Below are positions 8,915 to 17,955 of a stretch of DNA of 63,028 nt, piece by piece. A program made the position numbers and the translations under genes. Within the stretch, counting starts at the first letter, position 1; each line of letters begins with the position of its first letter. A model generated the notes under the pieces. That model had not been told where the DNA came from. It made no database searches and saw nothing but the letters and a program-made list of their open reading frames with translations. Source of the stretch: an uncultured Caryophanales bacterium (GTDB lineage Bacteria > Bacillota_I > Bacilli_A > Acholeplasmatales > Anaeroplasmataceae); assembly GCA_946405105.1 (NCBI GenBank), contig CAMJFY010000008.1:1-63028 (forward strand), written 5' to 3'.

Positions 8915-9141
8915 CTTTGTCGATAATGAAGGACAAGATAATAAATTATAAATTTATAGAGAGAATATGGCCGGTGAAAATATTCAATTTTATTTATTAT
9001 TACTACCTTACTAGATTAATGGAGGAAATGCCATTACGTATTACTGCGTTAAAGTATTAATGAGTGCTAGATTATTCTAGAATAAAGGTGGTACCACGGT
9101 TTATATCGTCCTTAGGATTTAATATCTTAAGGACTTTTTTT
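8915..9141 (+). promoter_or_regulatory. T-box riboswitch controlling thrS
   Basis: The 5' part has the Stem I features: an AGGACAAGAT segment at the base, GAGAGAATATGGCCGGTGAAAA as the distal part, and adjoining threonine codons ACT (9002-9004) and ACC (9005-9007) where the specifier is expected; I cannot decide which is read. The T-box sequence AAAGGTGGTACCACGG is at 9085-9100. A terminator (9108-9118 with 9124-9134, then seven T) follows. Uncharged tRNA-Thr would favour the antiterminator and raise ThrRS synthesis. No other feature lies between dnaI and thrS. Confidence 0.93.
9108..9141 (+). terminator. T-box regulated terminator of thrS
   Basis: An 11-bp stem (one G-U pair) with a short AT loop, ending in seven T. 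The T-box sequence just upstream gives the competing antiterminator. Confidence 0.9.
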
Positions 9142-9155
9142 ATGGAGGAAAATTT

Positions 9156-11075
9156 ATGTTGAAAGTTGAATTAAAGGATGGCTCTATTATTGAAGTTGAA
9201 TCAGGTAAGCTTGTAATAGAGGTAGCTAAGGAATTATCACCTTCTTTAGCAAAGAAGTGCTGTGTTGCAAAGCTTAATGGTAAGCTTGTAGATTTAAAGG
9301 CACCAATTGTAGAGGATTCTAAATTAGAATTAGTAATGTTTACTGATCCTGAAGCATTTGAGGTAATCAATCACTCTTGTGCCCACTTAATGGCTCAAGC
9401 AGTTTGTAGATTATATCCAGGAACTAGAATGGGTGTAGGTCCTGCCATTGAGGAAGGATTCTATTATGATTTCTCTATTCCAACAGCAATCACTAATGAG
9501 GATTTACCAAAGATTGAAGCAGAAATGAAAAAGATTGTTAAAGAAAACATCGCAATCAATCATTATATGTTATCAAAGGCTGATGCAAAGAAGAAATTTG
9601 GTAGTGACAAATTTAAATGTGAATTAATTGACGCAATTAATGATGATATGGTTGGAATTTATGAACAAGCTGATTATGCAGATGTTTGTAGAGGACCACA
9701 TGTTATTTCAACTGGCATAATTAAGAATTTTAAGCTTTTATCATGTGCAGGCGCATATTGGAGAGGCGATTCTAAAAACGAGGTTTTAACAAGAATCTAT
9801 GGTACTTGCTGGGCAACTGAGGAAGAATTAAAGAACTTCTTAGCAATCTTAGAAGAAAGAAAGGCAAGAGATCATAGAAAATTAGGTAAAGAGCTTGGTA
9901 TCTTTATGTTTGATGAGTTAGTTGGTAGAGGACTACCAATGTGGCTTCCTAATGGTTTTATTGTAAGAAGAAAGCTACAAGATTATATTATGGATAAAGA
10001 ATATGAGCTTGGTTATAAGCATGTTATGACTCCATGTATTGGTAATGTTGAATTATATAAGACATCTGGTCACTGGGCACATTATAAAGATGATATGTTC
10101 CCTAAGATGGATGTAGATGAAGAATCATATGTATTAAGACCAATGAACTGTCCTCACCACATGGTAATGTATAGATCAACACTTCACTCATATAGAGAAT
10201 TACCTTTACGTATAGCTGAAATCGCTGCTGACTTCAGATTTGAAGCTTCAGGTGCTCTAACTGGTATCGAAAGAACAAGAGCTTTCTATCAAAACGATTC
10301 TCATATTTTCTGTACACCATCTCAAATTGGTGATGTATTTAAAGAAGTAACTAAATTAATTCTTGATGTTTATAATGATTTTGGATTTAAGAATTATAAA
10401 TTCCGTTTATCATTAAGAGATCCTAACGATGTTGAAAAATATTTCGGTAATGATGAATTATGGGAAAGATCTGAAAGCGAATTAAGACAAGTATTAAATG
10501 AGCTTGGTGTTGATTATTATGAAGCAATTGGTGAAGCAGCATTCTATGGACCTAAGCTAGATGTACAAGTTAGATCAGCAATTGGACATGATGTTACATT
10601 ATCAACTATTCAATTAGATTATCAATTACCAGAAAGATTTGAGCTTGAATACATTGATGAAAAGGGTCAAAAGGCAAGACCAGTTGTTATCCATAGAGCA
10701 ATCTTAGGTTCAATGGATAGATTCGTTGCCTTCTTATTAGAAGAAACTAAAGGTATCTTCCCTGTATGGCTAGCACCAGTTCAAGTTAAGCTAATTCCAG
10801 TAAACCTAGAATATCATAAAGAATATACTGATAAGCTATTCGCAATGTTTAAGAAAGCTAAGATTAGAGCTGAAGTAGATTATAGAGATGAAAAGCTTGG
10901 ATATAAGATTCGTGAAGCTCAAATGAAGAAGATTCCATACCAATTAGTTATTGGTGATAATGAAGTTAACAATAACACTGTAACTTATAGAAAATATGGT
11001 GAACAACAACAAGTAACTGTATCAGTTGAAGAATTCATTGAAATGATTTCTAAAGCTGAAAAAGAAATGAAGTAA
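9156..11075 (+). CDS. thrS: Threonyl-tRNA synthetase
   Basis: 639 residues, full length. Order: TGS domain (1-60), editing domain with the HSCAHLMAQA motif and later the CRGPHV segment, class II catalytic core with motif 2 around MNCPHHMVMYR and FRFEASGALTGIERTRAF, motif 3 (VVIHRAILGSMDRFVAFLLEE), and the C-terminal anticodon-binding domain (VWLAPVQVKLIPV). It charges tRNA-Thr and hydrolyses mischarged Ser. Start ATG 9156 follows GGAGG. Expression is set by the T-box upstream. C-ending codons are more common here than in neighbours, as expected for a well-expressed gene. Confidence 0.98.
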   Translation: MLKVELKDGSIIEVESGKLVIEVAKELSPSLAKKCCVAKLNGKLVDLKAPIVEDSKLELVMFTDPEAFEVINHSCAHLMAQAVCRLYPGTRMGVGPAIEEGFYYDFSIPTAITNEDLPKIEAEMKKIVKENIAINHYMLSKADAKKKFGSDKFKCELIDAINDDMVGIYEQADYADVCRGPHVISTGIIKNFKLLSCAGAYWRGDSKNEVLTRIYGTCWATEEELKNFLAILEERKARDHRKLGKELGIFMFDELVGRGLPMWLPNGFIVRRKLQDYIMDKEYELGYKHVMTPCIGNVELYKTSGHWAHYKDDMFPKMDVDEESYVLRPMNCPHHMVMYRSTLHSYRELPLRIAEIAADFRFEASGALTGIERTRAFYQNDSHIFCTPSQIGDVFKEVTKLILDVYNDFGFKNYKFRLSLRDPNDVEKYFGNDELWERSESELRQVLNELGVDYYEAIGEAAFYGPKLDVQVRSAIGHDVTLSTIQLDYQLPERFELEYIDEKGQKARPVVIHRAILGSMDRFVAFLLEETKGIFPVWLAPVQVKLIPVNLEYHKEYTDKLFAMFKKAKIRAEVDYRDEKLGYKIREAQMKKIPYQLVIGDNEVNNNTVTYRKYGEQQQVTVSVEEFIEMISKAEKEMK

Positions 11076-11081
11076 AAATAT

Positions 11082-11110
11082 TAAGCCTAGATTTGTCTAG
11101 GCTTATTTAA
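11082..11110 (+). terminator. Hairpin after thrS with weak T-tract
   Basis: A 9-10-bp stem (11083-11091 with 11096-11104) and a TTTG loop follow the thrS stop, but the downstream tract ATTTAAATT is poor in T. It may be a weak terminator or an mRNA-stabilising hairpin that lets some transcripts reach the ABC-F gene. Confidence 0.6.
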
Positions 11111-11123
11111 ATTAGAGGATAAT

Positions 11124-12662
11124 ATGGCAATTTTAGAGGTGGAAGGACTAAAATTTAAATATGCAAATGAAGAATTATTTAATAATGTTTCATTTAGAAT
11201 TTTAAATGGTGATCATATAGTCATTGTTGGTGATAATGGTGCTGGTAAATCTACCTTTATGAACCTAATTGCCAAGAACTTAATCCCAGATGCCGGAACT
11301 ATTAATTGGGAAAATAATGTATCATATGCTTATCTAGATCAGCATTTAAAGGTTAAAACTGATATATCAATTAATGATTATATTATTGATGTTTTTAAGC
11401 CTTTATATGAAAAAGAAGCATTAATGAATTCATATTATGAAAAACTAGCTACTTGTAAAGAATATGAATATGATAAATATCTAGATTATGCTAATTCAAT
11501 TCAAGAAGAACTAGAAAAGAAAAATTTTTACGCTATTAATTCTACAATGGGAAATATGATAAATGGCTTAGGTATATCTGAATATGGCTTAGATACTAAA
11601 TTATCTAGCTTATCAGGTGGTCAAAGAGCTAAAGTATATTTAGCTAAATTATTACTTGAAGCACCTGATGTATTGTTGATGGATGAGCCTACAAATTTCT
11701 TAGATGAAGCTCATATTATTTGGCTTGCATCATATTTAAAAACATTTAAAAAACAATTTGTAGTAATTAGCCATGATGAAGCTTTCCTAAGAGAAATAGG
11801 AGAAGTAGTTTATAATTTAAACAATAAAACATTAACTAGATATAATATGCCTTATGATAAATTTCTAATTGAAAGAGAAATTAGAGAAGATAATTATAAA
11901 AAAGCATATCAAAATCAGCAGGCATTTATTAAGAAAACTGAAGATTTTATTAAGAAAAACATTGTTAGAGCAACAACTACCAAGCGTGCTCAATCAAGAA
12001 GAAAAATGCTTGAGAAGCTTCAGGTATTAGAAAAACCTAAAAACCATGAGCCAATGCATTTAAAATTCCCATTTTCAAAGGCATTAGGTCAGGATGTATT
12101 AACATTTAAGAATTTAGCTGTAGGATATGAAAATAAGGTTGTATTATCAAATCTAGATTTCTTATTAAGACAAAATCAAAAGGTTGTTATATTAGGCCAT
12201 AATGGTGTTGGTAAATCAACAATTATTAAAACTATTATGGGATTAATTAAAAAGCTAGATGGAGAATTTATATGGAATCCATCAGTAGACCTTAATTATT
12301 TTGCCCAAGAAGAAAGCTACGCTGCAAATGTTAATGCGATAGATTATTTAAGATATTTTTATCACCTTAAAACTGATGGTGAATTAAGATCAGTATTAGC
12401 TCAAGCAGGAATAAAAGGTGATCTAGCAACAAAGCCAATGGTACAATTATCTGGTGGTGAACAGACAAAGGTAAGACTTGCATTAATGACTATGAAAAAG
12501 AGCAATGTCTTAATCTTTGACGAGCCAACAAACCACTTAGATGTTGCATCTAAGGCGGAGCTTTGGGAGGCAATTGATGCATTTCCAGGCTCAGTTATAT
12601 TAGTAACTCATGAGGATGATTTTTATGAGGGATTAGTAGACTTAGAATTGAATTTTGATTAG
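11124..12662 (+). CDS. ABC-F family ATPase (ribosome-associated type)
   Basis: 512 residues: two ABC ATPase domains on one chain with no membrane domain. Domain 1 has Walker A GDNGAGKST, signature LSGGQRAKVYLAKLL and Walker B LLMDEPTNFLD; a charged linker follows (KKTEDFIKKNIVRATTTKRAQSRRKML, described by its position near 270-300); domain 2 has GHNGVGKST, LSGGEQTKVRLAL and LIFDEPTNHLD. ABC-F proteins act on the ribosome E site and either help stalled translation or protect against antibiotics. Housekeeping (YbiT/YkpA-like) and resistance types cannot be separated here. RBS AGAGGAT precedes ATG 11124. Confidence 0.9.
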   Translation: MAILEVEGLKFKYANEELFNNVSFRILNGDHIVIVGDNGAGKSTFMNLIAKNLIPDAGTINWENNVSYAYLDQHLKVKTDISINDYIIDVFKPLYEKEALMNSYYEKLATCKEYEYDKYLDYANSIQEELEKKNFYAINSTMGNMINGLGISEYGLDTKLSSLSGGQRAKVYLAKLLLEAPDVLLMDEPTNFLDEAHIIWLASYLKTFKKQFVVISHDEAFLREIGEVVYNLNNKTLTRYNMPYDKFLIEREIREDNYKKAYQNQQAFIKKTEDFIKKNIVRATTTKRAQSRRKMLEKLQVLEKPKNHEPMHLKFPFSKALGQDVLTFKNLAVGYENKVVLSNLDFLLRQNQKVVILGHNGVGKSTIIKTIMGLIKKLDGEFIWNPSVDLNYFAQEESYAANVNAIDYLRYFYHLKTDGELRSVLAQAGIKGDLATKPMVQLSGGEQTKVRLALMTMKKSNVLIFDEPTNHLDVASKAELWEAIDAFPGSVILVTHEDDFYEGLVDLELNFD

Positions 12663-12684
12663 TATAAATATAGATAAAAATTTC

Positions 12685-12713
12685 TTGACTTTATATTTAT
12701 ATAAAAGTATAAT
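12685..12713 (+). promoter_or_regulatory. Sigma-A type promoter of yceD-rpmF
   Basis: TTGACT (12685-12690), a 17-base spacer and TATAAT (12708-12713) form a near-consensus promoter about 20 bases before the yceD start. Confidence 0.88.
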
Positions 12714-12733
12714 TGAAATGCTGAGGTGATTTT

Positions 12734-13186
12734 ATGAGGTTTACTTTAGCTCAATTAAGAAAATTACAAATGCCTTATAGCTATGAAGAAACAATTGATT
12801 TATCAAAAGAACTTGATGGTTTTGAGGATATAGTTTCATCTAGCCCTTGTGTTGTTAAATCAACAATCAAGGATAGAGGTGATGAAACCTACAAAATTAG
12901 TTTTAATATCAATATTAATTTAGTTTTAGAGGATTCAGTTACATTAAAGCATTTTGATTATCTAATTGATGTAGATGCAGAAGAAATTTTTTCTTCAGAT
13001 GAATCAAATGAAGATGCCTTCATTATTGATGGTATTACACTTGATACAAAGGAAGCAATCGTCGCTAATATTTTAATTAATAAGCCAATGACAGCTACAA
13101 CAGCTGAATTTGAAAGTGATGAAGAGCCTGAAGCTGAAGAAGAAAAGATTAATCCAGCATTTGCCTCATTAAAGGATTTATTGTAG
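12734..13186 (+). CDS. yceD: YceD family protein (DUF177), large-subunit rRNA accumulation protein
   Basis: 150 residues, normal for the family. It begins [12 protein letters not shown] and ends [11 protein letters not shown], the last segment being the DUF177 tail that in most bacteria reads DPR-x-A-x-L-x-x-L. It has no signal peptide. In the family this protein is needed for accumulation of 23S rRNA and is almost always encoded directly before rpmF, as here, 13 bases away. It is read from the strong promoter just upstream. Confidence 0.9.
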   Translation: MRFTLAQLRKLQMPYSYEETIDLSKELDGFEDIVSSSPCVVKSTIKDRGDETYKISFNININLVLEDSVTLKHFDYLIDVDAEEIFSSDESNEDAFIIDGITLDTKEAIVANILINKPMTATTAEFESDEEPEAEEEKINPAFASLKDLL

Positions 13187-13199
13187 GAGGTGTTCTAAG

Positions 13200-13403
13200 A
13201 TGGCAGTACCTTTTCGTAGAGTATCAAAGATGAAGAAAAGAATGAGAAGATCTCATTTAGCTTTATCTGTTCCTGGAATGATTACTTGTCCTTCATGTGG
13301 TGAATTAACATTAGCTCATAGAGTATGTTCTAACTGTGGTTACTACAAGGGAAAGCAAGTTATTACAAAGAAGGAAGAAGCAGCTGAAGAAGCAGCAAAG
13401 TAA
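13200..13403 (+). CDS. rpmF: Large-subunit ribosomal protein L32
   Basis: 67 residues. The N-terminus [19 protein letters not shown] is the signature of L32, followed by a complete four-cysteine zinc ribbon (CPSCGE and CSNCGYY). The Cys form needs zinc; the Cys-free paralogue used under zinc shortage in some Firmicutes is not in this window. A Glu/Ala-rich tail ([11 protein letters not shown]) extends the chain slightly beyond typical length. RBS GGAGG; second gene of the yceD operon. Confidence 0.97.
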   Translation: MAVPFRRVSKMKKRMRRSHLALSVPGMITCPSCGELTLAHRVCSNCGYYKGKQVITKKEEAAEEAAK

Positions 13404-13417
13404 AATTCTAATACGAA

Positions 13418-13453
13418 AATAGAAATAGACGCCTTGGGTGTCTATTTTCTATT
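13418..13453 (+). terminator. Hairpin after rpmF
   Basis: A long AT-rich inverted repeat (AAATAGAAATAGAC with GTCTATTTTCTATTT, a few mismatches) encloses GCCTTGG. The 3' arm is itself T-rich, so it can work as a terminator or attenuator before rsmH. Confidence 0.65.
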
Positions 13454-13476
13454 TATACCTAAAAAGGGGGGATTAC

Positions 13477-14400
13477 ATGTATATTCATAAGAGTGTTTTA
13501 TTAAATGAAGCTATTGAAAATTTAAATATAAAGCCTAATGGTATATATGTTGATTGTACCCTAGGCGGTGGAGGTCATTCTAAAGAAATCTTAAAAAGAT
13601 TAACTACAGGTCATTTGTATTGTTTTGACCAAGATGATTATGCCTTCCAAAGAGCTAAAGAGGTTTTAGATTCTATATCAAAGAATTATACATTTATTAA
13701 ATCTAATTTTAAGAATATAAAAGAAGAGCTTAATAAGCTTGGTGTAGAAAAAATAGATGGTGTCTTATATGATTTAGGTGTTTCATCATTTCAATTAGAT
13801 ATACCTGAAAGAGGATTTAGTTATAATTATGATGCACCACTTGATATGAGAATGAACCAAGATAGTCCTTTAACCGCAAGAACTATAATTAATAATTATT
13901 CATTTAATGATATTCAAAATATATTATATAGATATGGTGAAGAGCCATTTGCTAAACAAATTGCTAGACAAATAGAAAAAAAGAGGGCAGAAAAGCCTAT
14001 TGAAACAACTTTTGAATTGGTAGATGTTATTAAATCAGCATTACCACAAAAGGTGTTAAATAAAAAGGGTCATCCTGCTAAACAAACATTCCAAGCATTA
14101 AGAATAGCAGTAAATGATGAATTAAGAGTATTTGAGGTATCTATTAATGATGCCTTAGATATGCTAAATAGTGATGGCTACGCTGTAGTTATTACATTCC
14201 ATTCATTAGAGGATAGAATATGTAAAACAGTATTTAAGGAAAGATCTACATTAGATATTCCTGAGGGCTTACCTATAATTATTAAGGATGAAGCTCCATT
14301 TGAATTAATAACAAGACATCCTATTACATCAAATGAAGATGAATTAAATGAAAATAATAGAGCACATAGTGCTAAAATGAGAGTATTAAGAAAACGATAA
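13477..14400 (+). CDS. rsmH: 16S rRNA (cytosine-1402 N4) methyltransferase RsmH
   Basis: 307 residues from ATG 13477 behind a strong GGGGGG site; the in-frame extension to 13438 lies in the rpmF terminator and is rejected. The SAM-binding motif is [15 protein letters not shown], with [21 protein letters not shown] and the C-terminal [13 protein letters not shown], all RsmH hallmarks. It methylates C1402 of 16S rRNA in the P site. In most Bacilli rsmH opens the division/cell-wall cluster after mraZ, but neither mraZ nor ftsL, pbp or mur genes are next to it here. Confidence 0.96.
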   Translation: MYIHKSVLLNEAIENLNIKPNGIYVDCTLGGGGHSKEILKRLTTGHLYCFDQDDYAFQRAKEVLDSISKNYTFIKSNFKNIKEELNKLGVEKIDGVLYDLGVSSFQLDIPERGFSYNYDAPLDMRMNQDSPLTARTIINNYSFNDIQNILYRYGEEPFAKQIARQIEKKRAEKPIETTFELVDVIKSALPQKVLNKKGHPAKQTFQALRIAVNDELRVFEVSINDALDMLNSDGYAVVITFHSLEDRICKTVFKERSTLDIPEGLPIIIKDEAPFELITRHPITSNEDELNENNRAHSAKMRVLRKR

Positions 14401-14459
14401 AATATATTTAAAATAAATATATTTGTGATATAATAAAATGGTATTTTGGAGGTAAGAGT

Positions 14460-14744
14460 ATGAAAAAGGGAGATACTTTATTCTGGCTAATAGGATTATT
14501 AGCATTCTTAGCAGTATTACTTGGTGGTACAGTTTGGGTATTAGGTTTAGCAAAATGTCCAACCGATATTACAGAAAAGGTTAAATTTGTTGTTGATATT
14601 GCATTATTTGTATGTGCTGTAATCGCTGGATTTATTTGGATTTCATCAACAAAATGGAATAAGACTGTTAAGATTGTATTTGAAGTATTATTCATAGTAT
14701 TTGCTATTTTAGCAATCCTTGGCGTATTCCATGTTGGATTCTAG
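14460..14744 (+). CDS. Small membrane protein, function unknown
   Basis: 94 residues dominated by three hydrophobic segments (about 8-29, 42-61 and 69-90) separated by short charged loops (KCPTDITEKVK, STKWNKTVK). No known family is recognised. GGAGG lies before ATG 14460 and a clear terminator follows, so it is probably its own transcript, with a TATAAT-like -10 around 14428. Location: cytoplasmic membrane. Confidence 0.75.
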   Translation: MKKGDTLFWLIGLLAFLAVLLGGTVWVLGLAKCPTDITEKVKFVVDIALFVCAVIAGFIWISSTKWNKTVKIVFEVLFIVFAILAILGVFHVGF

Positions 14745-14770
14745 AAAAGAGAGGGAAACCTCTTTTTTTT
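14745..14770 (+). terminator. Rho-independent terminator
   Basis: AGAGG-GAAA-CCTCT stem extended by A-T pairs, ending in eight T, directly after the stop codon at 14742-14744. Confidence 0.9.
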
Positions 14771-14807
14771 ATTGCACATTTTTGGTATATTTTAATTGGT
14801 GATAACA

Positions 14808-15653
14808 ATGAAGCTGATACATTTTATTTATAACAACAAAGAAAATATAGGTATATTGGAAAATGAAGAAATCAAAATATTAGATGTTAAAGATTTTGAT
14901 GAATTAATATCTAAATATGATTTACCTAAATTAAAAGAAATTAATAAAGCATTATTACCTATAATTGAAAGTAAAGATATAATACCCCTACCTTTTATTA
15001 AAAAATCAAATGCTGATATAATATGTGCTGGAATGAATTATTATTCACATAAAGAAGAATGTATTAAAGAGGGCGTTGATAAAAAGGATAGAACAGCTAG
15101 TGTATATTTTTCTAAAAGAGGAACTAATATTATTACCTCAAATGAAATAATCAATAGACATTCTGATATAACTAATGAATGTGATTATGAAGGAGAATTA
15201 GGAATAATATTATATAAAGATATTTATAAGCCAACTAAAAAAGAAATATTTGATTCTATATTTGGCTATGTAATAATCAATGATGTTTCAGCTAGAGATC
15301 TACAAAGATATCATCAACAATATTATTTTGCTAAATCATTAGATACATATATGGTGATGAGTGAAATATTATTAACAAGAGATACATTCGATGATTATCA
15401 TGAATTTAATATAAAAACATATGTTAATAATGAATTAAGACAAAATGATAATACATCTAATATGATTTATTCAATAGAAGATATGTTAGAAGAATTATCA
15501 TCAGGAATAACATTAAATAAAGGAACTATTTTATCTACAGGTACACCATCAGGTGTAGGTATGGGTATGAATCCTAAATGTTATTTAAATAAAGGTGATG
15601 TCATTAAAATAGTAATAGATGAAATAGGAGAATTAATAAATACTTGTGAATAA
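14808..15653 (+). CDS. Fumarylacetoacetate hydrolase (FAH) family enzyme
   Basis: 281 residues from ATG 14808; GGTGAT at 14798 is its ribosome site, so the TTG at 14796 is not used. The FAH C-terminal fold is clear: CAGMNYYSHKEEC, the metal ligands in DYEGELGIIL, NDVSARDLQ, FAKSLDTY and STGTPSGVGMG. The family includes hydratases, isomerases and decarboxylases such as acylpyruvases and 2-hydroxyhepta-dienedioate isomerase, all using a divalent metal. No pathway partner is nearby, so the substrate is open. Confidence 0.88.
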   Translation: MKLIHFIYNNKENIGILENEEIKILDVKDFDELISKYDLPKLKEINKALLPIIESKDIIPLPFIKKSNADIICAGMNYYSHKEECIKEGVDKKDRTASVYFSKRGTNIITSNEIINRHSDITNECDYEGELGIILYKDIYKPTKKEIFDSIFGYVIINDVSARDLQRYHQQYYFAKSLDTYMVMSEILLTRDTFDDYHEFNIKTYVNNELRQNDNTSNMIYSIEDMLEELSSGITLNKGTILSTGTPSGVGMGMNPKCYLNKGDVIKIVIDEIGELINTCE

Positions 15654-15693
15654 AAAAGAATCTAAGGTTTTTAGCCTTAGATTCCTTTTTTTA
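15652..15693. terminator. Bidirectional terminator between the FAH gene and clpB
   Basis: A 10-bp stem (15658-15667 with 15675-15684) flanked by A-rich sequence on the left and T-rich on the right, so it can end both converging transcripts. Confidence 0.9.
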
Positions 15694-17805
15694 TTTAGTA
15701 AATATTCTTAAGTTTCCATCAACTACATCACATACATAAGGTAATTGTGGTTTTAATTCGCCGGAAATAATCTTAGTAGCGATAAATGTTTCAATATTTT
15801 TAGTAATGAATCTAGCAATTGGTCTTGCACCAAATTCTTCATTATATGATTCATTTAATATCCATTTCTTTAATGAATCAGCGAAGTAGATATTAAGACC
15901 TTGACAAATTAATCTCATATTTAATTCCTTTAACATCTTATTAACAATTAATAATTGTACATCTTTTGTTAATGGATTAAATTTAATTATTTCATCAATA
16001 CGATTTAAGAATTCAGGTTTAAATGTTGATTTTAATAAATGATCAATTTGTAAATCTTTATCCTTATCATCAGATAATAAAATGCTAGAGCCTAAATTAG
16101 ATGTCATGATAATAATTGTATTTTTAAAGTCAATTGTTCTACCTTGAGAATCAGTTAATCTACCATCATCTAATATTTGAAGTAAAATATTAAATACATC
16201 TGGATGAGCTTTTTCAATTTCATCAAATAGAATAATAGAATAAGGAGAACGTCTAACCTTTTCGGTTAATTGTCCACCTTCCTCATATCCTACATATCCA
16301 GGAGCAGAACCAATTAATTTAGATACAGAATATTGTTCCATATATTCAGACATATCAAGTCTAATAATATGACTTTCTGAATCAAATAATGCTTCAGCTA
16401 ATGCCTTAGCTAATTCAGTTTTACCTACACCAGTAGGTCCTAAGAATAAGAATGAACCAATTGGTTTAGTTTCATCTTTGATTCCTGCACGCTGTCTAAT
16501 TATTGCGTTAGATATTAATTCAACAGCATCATCTTGTCCAATTACTCTATTCTTTAGTTCATTAGCAAGATTTAATATCTTTTCTCTTTCACCCTGCATT
16601 AGCTTAGAAATAGGAATGTTTGTCCATTTAGATACAACTTCAGCAATATCTTCCTCAGTTACAGATTCAGATAGAAGATGATCTTCTTTAGATTTAGCTT
16701 GATATTCATCAATTTTCTTTTGTAGATTTGGTATAACTGAGTATTGTAGCTCAGATGCTCTCTTATAATTACCTTCATTAAAGGCCTTATCTAGCTCGAA
16801 TTTTGATTTATCCATCTCAGCCTTGATATTCTTATAGTCTTGGATTTCATTCTTTTCTTTAGCCCATTTTTTATTTAATTCAGATTGTTGCTGATTAAGC
16901 TTATCAAGCTCAGCATTGATTTCTTTTAATCTATTTAAAGAAACAGAATCATTTTCTTTCTTTAAAGCCATTTGTTCAATCTTTAATTGAGCAATATGAC
17001 GATCAAGGTCATCTAGCTCAGCTGGCTTTGAATCAATTTCCATACGACAAGAAGCACAAGCTTCATCAATTAAATCAATTGCTTTATCAGGTAAGAATCT
17101 ATCTTGAATATATCTATTAGATAGAGTAGCAGCAGCAACTACTGCGTTATCTTGAATTGTTACACCATGATGTAATTCAAATTTTTCTTTGATACCTCTT
17201 AGAATAGAAACAGTATCTTCAACAGATGGTTCTTGAACTAAGACCTTTTGGAAACGTCTTTCAAGTGCTGAATCCTTTTCAATATATTCTTTATATTCCT
17301 TAAGAGTAGTAGCACCTATACAGTGAAGCTCACCTCTGGCAAGCATTGGCTTTAACATATTTCCTGCATCTAGTGCACCATCAGCCTTACCAGCGCCAAC
17401 AATTAAGTGAATTTCATCAATAAACATGATGATTTTACCTTCGGATTTTTTAACCTCATTTAATACAGCCTTTAATCTTTCCTCAAATTCACCACGGTAT
17501 TTAGCACCAGCAATTAATGCACCCATATCTAGCTCGAATATTGTCTTATCCTTTAATGATGTAGGCACATCATTTGCGACAATACGGTGAGCTAATCCTT
17601 CAATAATAGCAGTTTTACCTACACCCGGCTCACCAATTAGAACTGGGTTATTTTTTGTTCTTCGTGATAATATTTTAATAATACGTCTAATTTCTTCATC
17701 TCTACCAATTACGGGATCAATTTTGCCCTCTCTGGCTAGATTAACGACATCACGACCATATTTTTCTAATACATTTTCTTGTTCCATGTTTTCATTATTC
17801 ATCAT
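15691..17805 (-). CDS. clpB: ATP-dependent disaggregase ClpB lacking the N-domain
   Basis: 704 residues from the ATG at 17805 (MMNNENMEQ), chosen because GGAGG sits 7 bases before it; the longer frame would start inside that ribosome site. ClpB is normally about 860 residues; the Clp_N repeats are absent and the protein begins with a short linker into AAA-1 (GEPGVGKT, Walker B MFIDEIH). The long coiled-coil M-domain (about 310-420) identifies ClpB rather than ClpC, followed by AAA-2 ([18 protein letters not shown]). It should thread and refold aggregated proteins with DnaK. The form resembles the internally started short ClpB of E. coli. Heat-shock control by the CIRCE site is predicted. Confidence 0.93.
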   Translation of the reverse strand: MMNNENMEQENVLEKYGRDVVNLAREGKIDPVIGRDEEIRRIIKILSRRTKNNPVLIGEPGVGKTAIIEGLAHRIVANDVPTSLKDKTIFELDMGALIAGAKYRGEFEERLKAVLNEVKKSEGKIIMFIDEIHLIVGAGKADGALDAGNMLKPMLARGELHCIGATTLKEYKEYIEKDSALERRFQKVLVQEPSVEDTVSILRGIKEKFELHHGVTIQDNAVVAAATLSNRYIQDRFLPDKAIDLIDEACASCRMEIDSKPAELDDLDRHIAQLKIEQMALKKENDSVSLNRLKEINAELDKLNQQQSELNKKWAKEKNEIQDYKNIKAEMDKSKFELDKAFNEGNYKRASELQYSVIPNLQKKIDEYQAKSKEDHLLSESVTEEDIAEVVSKWTNIPISKLMQGEREKILNLANELKNRVIGQDDAVELISNAIIRQRAGIKDETKPIGSFLFLGPTGVGKTELAKALAEALFDSESHIIRLDMSEYMEQYSVSKLIGSAPGYVGYEEGGQLTEKVRRSPYSIILFDEIEKAHPDVFNILLQILDDGRLTDSQGRTIDFKNTIIIMTSNLGSSILLSDDKDKDLQIDHLLKSTFKPEFLNRIDEIIKFNPLTKDVQLLIVNKMLKELNMRLICQGLNIYFADSLKKWILNESYNEEFGARPIARFITKNIETFIATKIISGELKPQLPYVCDVVDGNLRIFTK

Positions 17806-17848
17806 ATTTAATCCCTCCATTTCATGGTAGTCATCTAACTACAATTAT

Positions 17849-17876
17849 ATTATACCACTAAAATTAGCACTTTCAA
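17849..17876 (-). promoter_or_regulatory. clpB promoter
   Basis: On the minus strand TTGAAA (17876-17871), a 16-base spacer and TATAAT (17854-17849). The CIRCE repeat covers the -35 element and spacer, the arrangement expected for HrcA repression. Confidence 0.85.
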
Positions 17877-17890
17877 TAGGAGAGTGCCAA
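17864..17890. promoter_or_regulatory. CIRCE operator (HrcA binding site)
   Basis: TTAGCACTT, nine bases, then GAGTGCCAA; the consensus is TTAGCACTC-N9-GAGTGCTAA, so each arm differs by one base. Spacing is exact. It overlaps the clpB promoter. Confidence 0.9.
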
Positions 17891-17926
17891 TTTCTTTTTG
17901 AAACGATGAATTAATTACTAAGTAAT

Positions 17927-17955
17927 TAAAAAAAAGAGATTCGATTAGGAATCTC
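17927..17955 (-). terminator. Terminator of the DUF1846 gene (minus strand)
   Basis: On the minus strand GAGATTC pairs with GAATCTC across a six-base loop and runs into nine T, just after the stop at 17956. Confidence 0.88.
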
